A stretch of 64,000 nucleotides of DNA from Raphanus sativus (lineage: Eukaryota; Streptophyta; Magnoliopsida; Brassicales; Brassicaceae), in contig NC_079512.1 of NCBI RefSeq assembly GCF_000801105.2, positions 28,103,848-28,167,847 on the forward strand, in the 5' to 3' direction. A program made the position numbers and the translations under genes. Positions within the stretch are counted from its first letter, which is position 1. Every line of letters starts with the position of its first letter. The notes beneath the pieces are model-generated. The model made no database searches, was not told the DNA's origin, and worked only from the letters and a program-made list of their open reading frames with translations. Of the stretch, positions 52,037-62,752 are shown piece after piece.

Positions 52037-53698
52037 TATATAATGACACTTATTTTTTGTTTCAAAATAAAAATTTAAAGTGACATAATAAGAGAATATC
52101 ACTTATCACTTACCAACTATTCATTTTAATCTAGACTGATGTCTCGGCCCAATCCATTACTTTCTTTTTGTTATCCTTTGTTTGGAATAGAAATTTATAA
52201 TTTGTGATATAGTGGGATCCTGTTTGCAGTATGCCTTCTCGGGTAATGTATGATTGCTCACTTAGATACAGCATGTCTTAGTCGGACGCAAAACAACCTA
52301 ACACAGCTTGGTTTGCGGTCTTACGCAATTCAAATCCAGAGTCGAGCTTGTGTGTAGTATTTTAAAACATTTTTAATGTTTTGAAACAACATAAACTTTC
52401 TAAAACATCATATAATTTGAAACGAACGGAGTATATGGACTAAATAAGGAAAGTACATGTGTGTTTGACTCTCAAAGAGAAGCTTTGATTGCCAAAAATA
52501 AAAATAAAAGAGGCCATGGCCACACTACAAGCAATATTTGAGAGATGACAGAGATTGTAAACCTAATTCCTAACCAAATCACATTCAATAGCTAAAACCT
52601 ATCTAAAACTCGTCCAATTACTAACAACAATGCATAAATGGTTTAATAAAAGCTACGATCCAAAGCTCTCTAGTGGTTATCTTGTCACTATTGTTATGTT
52701 TTGAATACATTTGCAATTGACATTGATACCTAAGATATTATACGTTCATGTCCAATTTTTCAAGATCCAAGCAATCATTTATCTCATTTTGTCATCAAGT
52801 TGATTGCTTCAACATATTTATTTTCATTTAGTACTGCAACTATTTTTCTTATCAGTTTAGCTTTTTAGGATATCAGATGTTAAGTTGTCTATAATGTTGA
52901 AATGATTAAGTTAAGATGTCTTTGTAAAAATATAAATTGATATTAAGTAGCAATGACATAACATGCTAAAAATAAGGGAACAAAATAAAAGATATTGAAT
53001 AAGAAATTTACATATTTTTCGAGTCAATCTCAATCTTACATCATATTTTGTTGTGAATTTTTTTCTTGCCGATTGGTTTATTTTCAAAGATGAAAGAGAA
53101 GACTCTGATTGAGTAAATCCTCTTTCTGTAGTCTTCATATTTAAACTCCAATAATTGTTTTATTTTTACATTCAGTTATTTAATTTTCTGCAGTATTTAT
53201 TATTATTTTTCATTTGACTTTCTTTTTTTCAGGAACATGCAGTGTTTTCGCCGGGGTTTAGTTTTAAAGAGAAGTTTGTCATCGATCTATTATTTTAAAA
53301 TATCAGAATGTTAATTACACTTTTAGATTCTTACTTTTGAGGACAGTAATATTTTTTTAGTCCAGATAGAAAACAAAACAAATGAACCGGATGTCAAGTT
53401 CAATTGGCCGGAATTAACTAAATACAATAAAAAACAAAATTACACTGGTTTTACTAACCATTGTGTGTCGTGATTCACATTTATGTTATTCATTATTATA
53501 AATAATGCAACAAATCCAAAACAAACATTTACTTTATTTATAATTATATGTCAACTTCAATACTTTATTACAAGGCTCCCAATAAAAAATATTATAGTTT
53601 TTTCTATTAAAGAAAAAACAATATAGCAAAAATGTGAAAAAAACTTCAAAGATATCATGATTTAGCATCATATTTATTCACCTTATTTAACCAGAACG

Positions 53699-54692
53699 TT
53701 AACAAGGAGTTCCGCAAAAGCAAGTCACATCGTTTTTTTCCTTTGTCCCATAACATGTACCCTTCCCATTAGTTCCGTGTCTCTCAACGCACTTAGCTTG
53801 GCATTCAGATTCAACACACAGCCCATTTTTGGCTAAAGGGATATGTCGTTGATTACAGATCTTTTTTCTTTCTTGTGCATTTGCCATCGTTCCTGTTGGA
53901 TATAAAATATCAGATCAAAATGAAATAAAATACTAATTTCCTCTTTTTCTGGAATATAATTATTTACAAAAATGTAAAATTTATTTATGAAACGAAAAAT
54001 ACTGATTTTATTTTTTTTAATAACTATAACCAATATAAAAAGAGAGATTGAAGTAAATAAAAAAGCATATATATGAGTTAATCAACAAAGTATTTTCTGT
54101 TGGTGAAGATATTCTCTGAATAATTTCTGAATATTACTGATAAGTGAGAGTAACATATAAACATGTTTTTTAGTTATTTTTTATTTTGAAAAAGTAACAT
54201 ATTACTACAAAAATGTAAAAATATAAGGTAATTTATTATATAAATTACTTAAAGGGCATTAATAGTTATGAAAACACATGTTACCAAAATTTAAAGTAAA
54301 AAGAAACAACAACTGAAAGATAGATGATAAAAAATGAACATATGTGGAACCTTTTCTATATTATAGCTCTTCATAATTATGAATACCATATATATATTTA
54401 TACAAAAATCTCTAAAATTTGTTTTCTAATTTTCATGGATGTTGTGAAATTTACATTAAAGAGATACTTGAAATAACAACATCTACATTATATCAATTAT
54501 GATGTATTTTACACAATATAGCTGTAAATGATATTTTTAAAATATCAAAATTATATATTCAAGATCAGTTTATTTTATAACGAGTATATAAAATATGTTT
54601 AAGATAAACTTAAAATATATATACAAACCTAGCACAAGAATGATGAAGATAGTTAAGACTGTAAACGATAGTTGAGGAGCTTTCTTCATCAT
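53699..54692 (-). CDS. Defensin-like (DEFL) secreted cysteine-rich peptide, copy 2
   Basis: Exons 54629-54692 and 53699-53892 (258 nt, 85 residues) with the same signal peptide, intron position (G|GA) and eight-cysteine mature peptide as copy 1. Both exons are identical in DNA to copy 1 by eye, whereas intron and flanks differ by scattered indels and substitutions. The upstream sequence is also duplicated, including the TATATATATAG stretch at about 54798-54808, so both copies likely keep their own promoter. Nothing suggests inactivation. Confidence 0.85.
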
Positions 54693-55727
54693 ATATGACA
54701 GAAATGAATTGATAATGGTTTTATAATCTTAAAGGAAAGGTGATGTATTTTTTTTTTAATAAAAAAGGTGATGTATTTTTGTTATGGCAATAGGCATATA
54801 TATATATAGCTGAAATAGCTAATTTAAGCAATTCACTATATTATGTTCCGCTTTATCCGAATCTAATTTTGAAAAAGTTCCAAACATTTTTTGCTCATCT
54901 AATATGAGAAAGTTTTAGACTCGTTCATTTAATGTTTCTATAAATAAATAGAATGGAAAATGTCATATGCGTTAAACTATTAATTTTGATATTGTCAAAA
55001 AATTTGTTATTTTGTGGTAGTTTGGAAAATTATGGAATGATATGCACATTATAATGTAATTGTGGGAATCAAAATTTGGACTATTAAATTTAATCAAAAA
55101 ATTCAACGTTCAATTTTGTTGTGGTAGATAGTCATTTTTATATAAATTTTGAGCTATTAAATTTAATCGAAAAATCAACGTTCAATTTTGTTACAGTAGA
55201 TAGTCATTTTGATATAAAAATTTGAGATTCTTAATTAATCTCTACTAAATTTTGATCGGCACACCCGTACGAGTATTTGTTTTAACTTTTAAAAATGTAT
55301 TGTGTGTTTTCATTGTACATAAATATTATGATGTTAGTATTTTATTATTTTATTTTTGTTAGCATTAGAATTGGATTGTTATTTGTTTTGAATGTTATTT
55401 TGTATTTAATATATAATAATTATATACAGTATTGAATTTTGTCTTGTATCTTTGGACTTTTAATACATAAAAAATATTACTAATACAGTAAGTGATTATT
55501 TGAATTTTTATTTATTTTAATGTTAATTGTACATTATTCATGTACTTTACTAATGAAAGTTTTAAAAATGTTTGTTATACATAATATAAACCGGCTACTT
55601 ATTTTGGGTAGCAAATAAATTGATATGTTTTAATATTTATGAAATGGTAGAATAATTTTATATCATACTATTTTTATTAATATATGTACAATCAATCACA
55701 GATAAAATTAATTAATTGTTTGCTTTA

Positions 55728-56264
55728 AAGCAGTGTAGTAAGCTTTAGGGATAATCCATTGTACCACTAAGTGCGTTGATGTTAGGACCTACCGGATCAA
55801 CCCATAGAGTTTATAAAAAAATTGTATGTGTTTCATTAAGTGAATAATGAAACAAGAAGATACAAGGCTTGATGAATCAATCCTACCTGTATCTAAGATA
55901 TTATTTTATTTTTGCATTTAAAAGAGTAGTTCTATAACGGAATTCAGTTACTTTAATGGTACTCCTTTATAAAGTATAAAACAGAGTGAAAAATAAAATA
56001 ATTATTTTATTTCTGAATAATTTCACTTTTATCACATTATGAAGTGGAGAATAGAATAGAAGTATTAGAGAATTTATATAAAAATTATATTTTACAGTAA
56101 AAATAAAGTATAGTTGGAGATACTATCATTCCTGCTTTGTGTATGTGCGTGCATGCATGCAGTTCTTTTATTATTAATATAACATATGGTATTTTTACTG
56201 GTCATTGCCCATTGGTTTATCAATATCTAGACCTAATATGAGTTTATGTATCAACCAACCGTAA
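55728..56264. other. Intergenic spacer between duplication copy 2 and expansin pseudogene
   Basis: No gene or clear repeat. AT-rich with a TGCATGCATGCA patch at about 56150-56161. If the expansin pseudogene ever had its first exon here, no signal-peptide coding remains. Confidence 0.4.
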
Positions 56265-56894
56265 CCAGAAGGAGCGTGTGGGTACGGCAGTCTCTTTGAG
56301 CAATCCTACGGTTTAGGGACAGCGCTCTAAGCACAGCTTTATTCAACAACGGAACCACGTGCGGTGCATGCTATGAGATCATATGCGTCAACGCTCCACA
56401 GTCGTGCATCAAGGGAGCAAGACCTATACGCGTTACAGCAACAAACTGTTGTCCACCGGACTACAGAGATGGTAGTTGGTGCAATCCCCCTCGGAAACAT
56501 TTCGATCTTTCACTACCGATCTTTCTCAAGATCGCTAAGTACAGAGCAGGGATCGTTCGGTGAAGTACAGGCGAGTCATGTGTCCGAAAAAGAGTGGTGT
56601 CAAGTTTCAGTTAGCTGGGAACCCTTATTTCTTGATGGTTACTGTTTTCAACGTTGGACGTGTTGGTGACTTGGTGTTGTGGTTGAGGTGAAGGTGAAAG
56701 GTTCGAAGACCGGTTGGATTAAGATGACGAGGAATCGGGGACAGGTTTGGGATACAAACACGTTGTTAACTGGACAGAGTTTATCATTCTCGGTTGCTAC
56801 AAGTGATGGGAAACGTTTAAAGTTTAATAGTGTTGCTCAATCTAATTGGCAGTTTAATCAAACTTATGATGGCAAGATTAATTTTAGATTTTAG
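56265..56894 (+). pseudogene. Alpha-expansin pseudogene (3' exons)
   Basis: Expansins loosen cell walls. Reading across frames, the sequence follows alpha-expansin from [18 protein letters not shown], through [16 protein letters not shown] and [15 protein letters not shown], to the C-terminal binding domain GSKTGWIKMTRNRGQVWDTN and SNWQFNQTYDGKINF. Defects: a stop in place of Ser near 56330, a one-base loss near 56560 (GTTCGG then TGA), and another shift near 56672. The signal-peptide exon is missing upstream; CCAG just before 56265 looks like the old acceptor. It resembles the EXPA21-26 group from memory. A SINE is inserted at its stop codon. Confidence 0.85.
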
Positions 56895-56897
56895 TTT

Positions 56898-57115
56898 TTT
56901 TTTAAACACTGATTTATTATGATATTACAATTATGCGAAAAATTATATACACGATTCGACAATTGTCTGCATAATTGTTTAGTAAATCTTTTTTTTTCAG
57001 GACTTGAAACATGAATTTCTTGCAATCTGCAATAATTTGCATAGTCTGGGATTCAAACCACAGATCTGGATGTAGAAACTTTTAAACCTTAATCATTAAG
57101 CTATGGTGCTTCCAC
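56898..57115 (-). mobile_element. tRNA-derived SINE with 17-bp target duplication
   Basis: Minus-strand element starting GTGGAAGCACCATAGCTTAA. A-box TAGCTTAATGATTAAGG is at 57087-57103 and B-box GGTTTGAATCC at 57049-57059, ending in a short A-tail (T-run about 56895-56902). Identical flanks ATTTTAGATTTTAGTTT lie at 56881-56897 and 57116-57132. About 218 bp, the usual size for Brassicaceae SINEs. It would need LINE enzymes in trans. Confidence 0.85.
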
Positions 57116-57132
57116 ATTTTAGATTTTAGTTT

Positions 57133-57409
57133 ATAAATAAATAAAAAAGATTAATTATTTTGTTGGAAAATTTCTTGATTTAAATAGTGACTAAAATAAT
57201 GAATAAGAAAAAAATATTTATTTTTCATTCTTTAAAATTTACACCTCCATTATGTGTTGATTATGACAACCTGATAAAAATTACAAATTATATTTCAGTT
57301 GATGCATTAATTTATAACATAACTGGTATTCAGTTTGGCTGACAAACAAGCAGCAAATTCAATTTTTATTTTAAAAAAAGAAGATAATCAGTATTCTTAA
57401 AAACAACCT
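57133..57409. other. AT-rich spacer
   Basis: No gene, repeat or conserved signal that I can recognise between the SINE and the Harbinger-like element. Confidence 0.4.
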
Positions 57410-57412
57410 TAA

Positions 57413-58863
57413 GAGCATCTCCAATGGTGTTACCACCATTGGAATCCTTAGCATTAGTAAACTAATTTTTTTTGTGTTTGAATAGTTAAGGACTCATCTC
57501 CAAATTTGAAGTCCAATGGTGTTTTCCAATTTGGAGTTTTTAATACTTGTGAAAAAAAAAGTTTTGGCAAAGAACAAGAACAAATAAAAGAGATAATCAC
57601 AACTTAATTTAAGGAGGCAGGTTTATTCACACTGAAAGTAGAGCACCTAACATTATAACACAAAACACCCACGAAGTTCAAACAGGGTATTTGGAATTTT
57701 ATATAACCGTTCCTATAACACAAAAAATCTTGCCAAGTGTCTCGGGATCAGCATAAACAAAGAAGGCCTGGTGACTTGAACAATCTCCTCCTTTTTACAG
57801 ACTTTTTCCCCCCCGAGCTGTGTTCTTCTATAAGGACCTCCATAACTATACTGACTTGGAGAAGTACATGCGTAGTTTCATTTCACATCCGTTATTTTCC
57901 CCCTCAGTTACCTCTTGTTCTTGCTTCACATCTCTGCTTTCTCTTTTCTTCTTGCAACACAGAAGCATGTACAATGGCTCTCAACGTATTTAATTAGCTA
58001 ATGCCCTAAAGAAGCAAAGCAAAAGAGTTAAAGAAAAGCTTCAAACGATCATTTGAACTTGTGCTTACACAATTATAGAACATTTTTACCTGGACAATAA
58101 GTTCTTCAACCTCTAAGCACATTGCTTCAAACTTGTGGTAGACATTCCCAACCCCATGCTATCAATTGAACTAAAGACAAGTATCAAAACCCATCAAGGA
58201 ACTTCTATGCATTCAAAGGAAAGAGATTGATACAGCTTTCTAACACACAGAAGAAGGAACAGAGTCAATTAAAAAAGTGAACTTTATCCATCAGATAAAC
58301 TCAACTAAAGAGAAGTATCAAAACCCATTAAGGAATCTTAATGAATTCAAAGAAAAGAGATTGGTACATCTTTCTAGAGAAGAAGGAAGAGAGCAGACCT
58401 GCAAGAGCAGTAGAAGCATCAGGAGCCATGGCAGACAACTAAGCTTAACTTCTTGGATGAAATAATGAAACTTTGAAGTGGGTTTGTTGTGTCGGAGTTA
58501 GTTCCGGTCGGCGAAACAAGAGTTCGTGTCTGTTCTAATTATCGTCTCCGCGGTACCTCCTCTTGTTTCCTCCACTGTCGTCGTCGTGGTGGTGGTCAGA
58601 GTGAAGACGAGACCTCTTCCGATGACTACTGTCTCTGTGATCCGGTGACGAAGGCTCAGCACAACAAACAATGGAATAGCAACGGAGTTTGTTGTCGTTA
58701 TCGTTTCCGTCGGATTTGGGGATTTTTAATCGATATAGGGTTTGAGCGGAGTTTTAATCGGATTCATTACTTTCAGTTCGTGAGTGATTCAACCAGTATG
58801 AGAGAGATAAGCCTTAAGGGACTAGCACTAAGGATTGGCTAACATCCCCCATTGCAGCTGCTC
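57413..58863. mobile_element. PIF/Harbinger-like non-autonomous element, possibly carrying a gene fragment
   Basis: Left end GAGCATCTCCAATGG...TCCTTAGCATTAGT; right end read back GAGCAGCTGCAATGG...TCCTTAGTGCTAGT. The 3-bp TAA lies on each side (57410-57412, 58864-58866), fitting PIF/Harbinger. The interior (about 57.6-58.8 kb) is less AT-rich and exon-like on the minus strand. An ATG exon 58429-58399 (MAPDASTALA) ends at a GT donor, and a block 58158-58090 (VYHKFEAMCLEVEELIVQ) is followed by GTAAAA. A segment of about 95 bp is doubled (58170-58264, 58303-58396). No transposase. The captured gene is not identified and the two pieces do not join in frame. Confidence 0.7.
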
Positions 58864-58866
58864 TAA

Positions 58867-59061
58867 GTCACTCCAGAATTAGAACATTTCAAAATATGAA
58901 GAGTATACAAAAACTCGAGTAAGCTTTCTCGAGTAGGAGTCTCATTCCAGGATAGGCTGTCCCTGATCCATATGGGACTGTAACAGAGAATCTTGGTGTT
59001 TCTGAGTATAACATCACATAAGACAACATATAGTCGACTCAGACCTTTTTTTTTTAATTTT
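58867..59061. other. WDR12 3' flank
   Basis: Short non-coding interval between the Harbinger-like element and the WDR12 stop codon; presumably the WDR12 3'UTR. Confidence 0.45.
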
Positions 59062-61683
59062 CTAAGAAATTGAGATTCGGGAAGATATTCGAAGGTTAGA
59101 GTCTGCTCCTCCGCTCACTACGCTGTCTCCTTTCCACCAGTCCGCACATAAAACCTTACGAAAACCGATAGTTTTTGCACTATTTGAGTAAAACAGGGAA
59201 AAAAAAAAACGAAAAAGAAGAGTAGAAGACAAGAGTGTTGCTTTTACCTTATCCTTGTGTGTGTCGATAATCGACAAAGGCCACTGCAAAATGAACGAAG
59301 AATATTAGTTTAAAAGCAGGGTGTTATTATTATGAAAAGGAGTGTGTGTGTGTGTGTGTAATTTTACAGCGGTTCTGAGATCCCAGAGCATGATTTTGCC
59401 ATCATAGGAAGCTGAGAGCAAGTGAAACCAAGAGCTTTCGTGCCATTTACACGTGGATATCCATGATGAGTGTGAAGAGAATTGAAACACGGGAGCGGAT
59501 GTTCCTACAGAACATGCAGAGAGTTAATTAACTTGTTATATATATATTTTTGACTCTCTGCTTGTAGATCTCTCACCAGGCTTACGAGGATCCCATACTC
59601 TAAGGACTGGATCTGAACCTCCAGCAGCTACAAGTGCTGAACCTTCACCGCCAACACCAACCGTGTTTAGAGCTTTTCCACAGTACTAACATTTTTGACC
59701 AAGACACAAAACAGTCTCTAAGCTTCCATGAAAACAATTATTAAAAAAAAAAAAATCAATGATTTTTTTTTCTAGCAAAAGGCTCATACCAAGTTCAAAG
59801 TATCTTTCCCTGTCGGAACATCCCATCTCCTTACAGAATGGTCCCATGAAGAAGAATAAATAACATCATGCTCTGGCCAAACAACTGATGATACGCACTG
59901 TGTGTGTCCAACAAACGTAGTCTCCGCCTCTCCCTGTAAGAAAAAAATTCAATAATTTAGATACTTCAAACTGAGAAACACACAACAGTCACTTCCTCTT
60001 TGATCTGAAGAGCAGAAAAAAGAGTTTGCATATATCATCCACAGACCTTTTTTTTACCTCTAATTGAGTTTCCTCGGCCTGATTATTCCCTTTTCTTTTC
60101 TTCCCTGAAACTGACAACTCAGACTCAGACTCATCTGTGTTCCATAAATTGATCGTGCAATCCCACGAACTTGAGCAAACCTAAATTTATAGTATACAGC
60201 AGGTGAGCAAACCTAATTTACAGTATACAGCAGGTGATAAAGTAAAAGTAGTTTCACTATCAAGTTAAGAGCAAACCATGGTCCCGTGTTTCTCCGCTAC
60301 AACACTTTGCACTGACGCCTTGTGCCCACGCAATATCTTGTACGCCCTAACTCTTGTAGTAGAGTCACCAGATTCAGATGTATCAACCTGTATACCAAAA
60401 AAAAAGACGACTTCAGTTAACCGGAACGTTTACATTTGGTTATATATATATATTATTATCCATGTTTACCTTAAACAATCTCAATGTCCGATCCTTAGAG
60501 GCGGTTGCTACAGTAACACTTTCTGCACCTGGATGGACAAATCATAAAAGATAAAACTATTAATTAAAAGGTAAGGAAGTGTATATGAGCGAATAAGATG
60601 AACTCATAGTGTCATACCTTGGGAATTAACAAAAGCAACGGAGGAGATTGCCCCAGTGTGGCCTTCTAAAATGTGTGTACACGATCCAGGAGAGTCCCAT
60701 ATCCTTTATCAGACGATAAAGCTTACAAAATTTTAAGATTCTTGCAAATGTTGACAGCAATAGAAAAAATGACATAAGCAGATTCATCAAATGATTACCT
60801 TCCTAAACCATCATAGCATCCGGTCAAAATGAACCTATAAATAACAAGAACAGAGGTCAGGACTCTCAGGACAGCCCACTTACACAATGTTTACAATCAA
60901 GAACAAATGACTATATCCTTTAAGAAAATCCACATAAGGAGTAACAACAGCAGTGATAATGGCGGTAGTGTACATGAACTCTTTAACACATTTGTATAGT
61001 GCTCAATATAGCATCAACCAACAGATGGTAACACAAACATGTAGGACCATTCTACATCATAAAGTAATTTGCAGTAGAAATAGGAAAAAAATATTTACCT
61101 GGGAGAAGAACCATCAACAGCAGAGACCCAGTCATCATGCAAGGAGGGTTTCTCCTCCTTCCGTGGTGCCACAGCTCTTATGTATTCGATTTCAAGAGTT
61201 TGTTCCTGCAAAATCAACAACAAGAAGCCCACGTATTAAATTGAGTAATGAAAAATAATCTTAACATTTTACCAAAAAAAAAAAAAAAAACAAACAATTT
61301 GCTATGATTAGGAATAAAGAAAAAAACATTACCGCAGAGATTCCCTTGGCGAGAAGAAACTGTTCGAGTGACATTCGAATAAGCTCCCCATCGATCAGGA
61401 AGTCAAATGCCTCAGGCTTCTCTGTTCATCATACCCACAACCAATTTTTGGATTTTGATTAAGACCAAGACAAACTCAAAGCACACGCAATCAACAAGGT
61501 ACATAGAGAGAGAGAGAAGAGTCTACCTAGAGTGAGGAGAGAGTTGACGATGGAAGAGAGACCGAGACGAGTGACATTTGAAGGGATAACTACGGAGCTA
61601 ACCGGAGCTTTGAAAGGAGGGTAAAGCTTCGTCACGAACTTCACGTGAATTACTTTTGATGCATCTTCTCCTTCACCCTCCAT
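59062..61683 (-). CDS. WDR12: WDR12/Ytm1 ribosome-biogenesis WD40 protein
   Basis: With Pescadillo and BOP1 it forms the PeBoW complex needed for 60S ribosomal subunit maturation in the nucleolus. Thirteen exons from ATG 61683 to TAG 59062-59064 sum to 1287 nt, 428 residues, in frame. The first ~95 residues are the NLE domain (VKFVTKLYPPFKAP...). Seven WD40 repeats follow, with GH/WD signatures such as LEGHTGAISSVAF, CSSSWDCTINLWN, VGHTQCVSSVVW and SASYDGKIMLWD. The acidic/basic linker SESELSVSGKKRKGNNQAEE sits between repeats. The last acceptor (CGTAAG|GTTTTA at 59154) is weak but matches the conserved VLCADWW restart. It is head-to-head with TAF8 about 1 kb away. It corresponds to what I recall as At5g15550 (PEP2). 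Confidence 0.94.
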
Positions 61684-62752
61684 CTTCGCCCTCTTAAATT
61701 CTCCAGAAGCTGGTTTACAGACAAGGAGGAAGAAGAAGGGAGACAAAACTAGTTCTACAAGGGTTTAAGCAAACTTACTAATATTCCGAAACTAACCTTC
61801 GACGTACTGATTTCGGGCCCAAAGTATTCGGATTTTTAATATGGGCCTTACTCGGGCTTCTGCATCTTCAATAACAGGCCCAAAGCTTTCCCACTCTAGT
61901 CTTCTTATTACGTGTGGTTTCATTCACATGAGGTAAGGTAACTAGATCTGGCTTTCTCTCATCTCTCATGTTAAGATAACTGGACCAGCCGTGACAAAAA
62001 AAAAAAAAAAAAAAGATAACTGGACCAAAAGAATGTTAAGAGAAAGAAAAAAAAGGGAAAAGACACGTGTCATGATTCTGAAGATTTGTGACGGGGATCT
62101 TTATGTGCTCGGTCGTGACTTTATCATTCCCTCTTTCCTTTATTCATCTGCTTCCGCTTATAAAAAGCTAGGACGAAACTCTCAACACTCTCTCAATATA
62201 ATCTCTCTCTCTCTGGATCGAGAGGTTTAAGCTGGGTTTAATCGCACTCGTATACCTAAGATTTGGCGCCTTCCCCCTCTTCAATTGGGTTTCTTGTTGC
62301 CTCCGCAAAAACCATACACCTCTCCTAATTTCGCCAATTCGCTAGGGTTTTGTTCCGACTCTCTCTTGGTCCTTCGTCCGTGTTTGATTCTGCTGCTTCC
62401 GGGGGTTTAACGGAGGGGGAAGGCTTCTTCTCCGGTAAGTATTTCAATTCTATTTATCCGATTCGTTTTTTAATTGGTCCCCATCTTCGTGATATTCACT
62501 CGCTGAGTTTCTAGGGTTTCGCTGGGGACACAAGTATTGATTGGTTCTAGTTGGGAAAGAATCGGTCTTTATCCAAATTTTAATTTATTGGGCAAATGGG
62601 TTCTTATTAAATTTGTTATCTTTGCTGAATTTAAAGGTACCGAGAGGAGAAGTCGTGTGTGTGTGTGTTGGAGGGGGAATGAGTTAAACAACTTTGATTC
62701 AAGAGGATGGTTCTACATGTTACTCTGTGCAAAGCTTTAAGAAAGGTTGAAC
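61684..62752. promoter_or_regulatory. Bidirectional WDR12-TAF8 promoter with site II motifs and TAF8 leader intron
   Basis: Three TGGGCC/GGCCCA-type elements (61815-61820, 61841-61848, 61877-61882) sit 130-200 bp upstream of WDR12. Such site II motifs mark plant ribosome-biogenesis and proliferation genes. On the TAF8 side a CTCTCT-rich leader begins near 62190. A donor CCG|GTAAGTATTT at 62435 and an acceptor TTAAGAAAG near 62745 suggest a 5'UTR intron of about 310 bp. Confidence 0.6.

Larger units (their letters stand above)
48691..55727. repeat. Segmental tandem duplication, copy 2 (defensin-like locus)
   Basis: Direct copy of 40719-47904. It lacks the LINE and Helitron A (both empty sites preserved near 52697 and 53151) but carries Helitron B. 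The core without Helitron B is about 3.72 kb. A 70-bp unique spacer (48621-48690) separates Helitron C from the start of this copy. The right edge lies inside the truncated Helitron C. Confidence 0.93.

Noticed and set aside
57049..57103. tRNA gene
   Set aside because: A and B boxes are present, but no cloverleaf or anticodon arm can be formed and the piece is flanked by a target duplication and A-tail, so it is a SINE.
58489..58842. 117-residue plus-strand ORF
   Set aside because: Lies in a Harbinger-like element, Arg/Cys-rich by frame, opposite the exon-like strand; no similarity seen.
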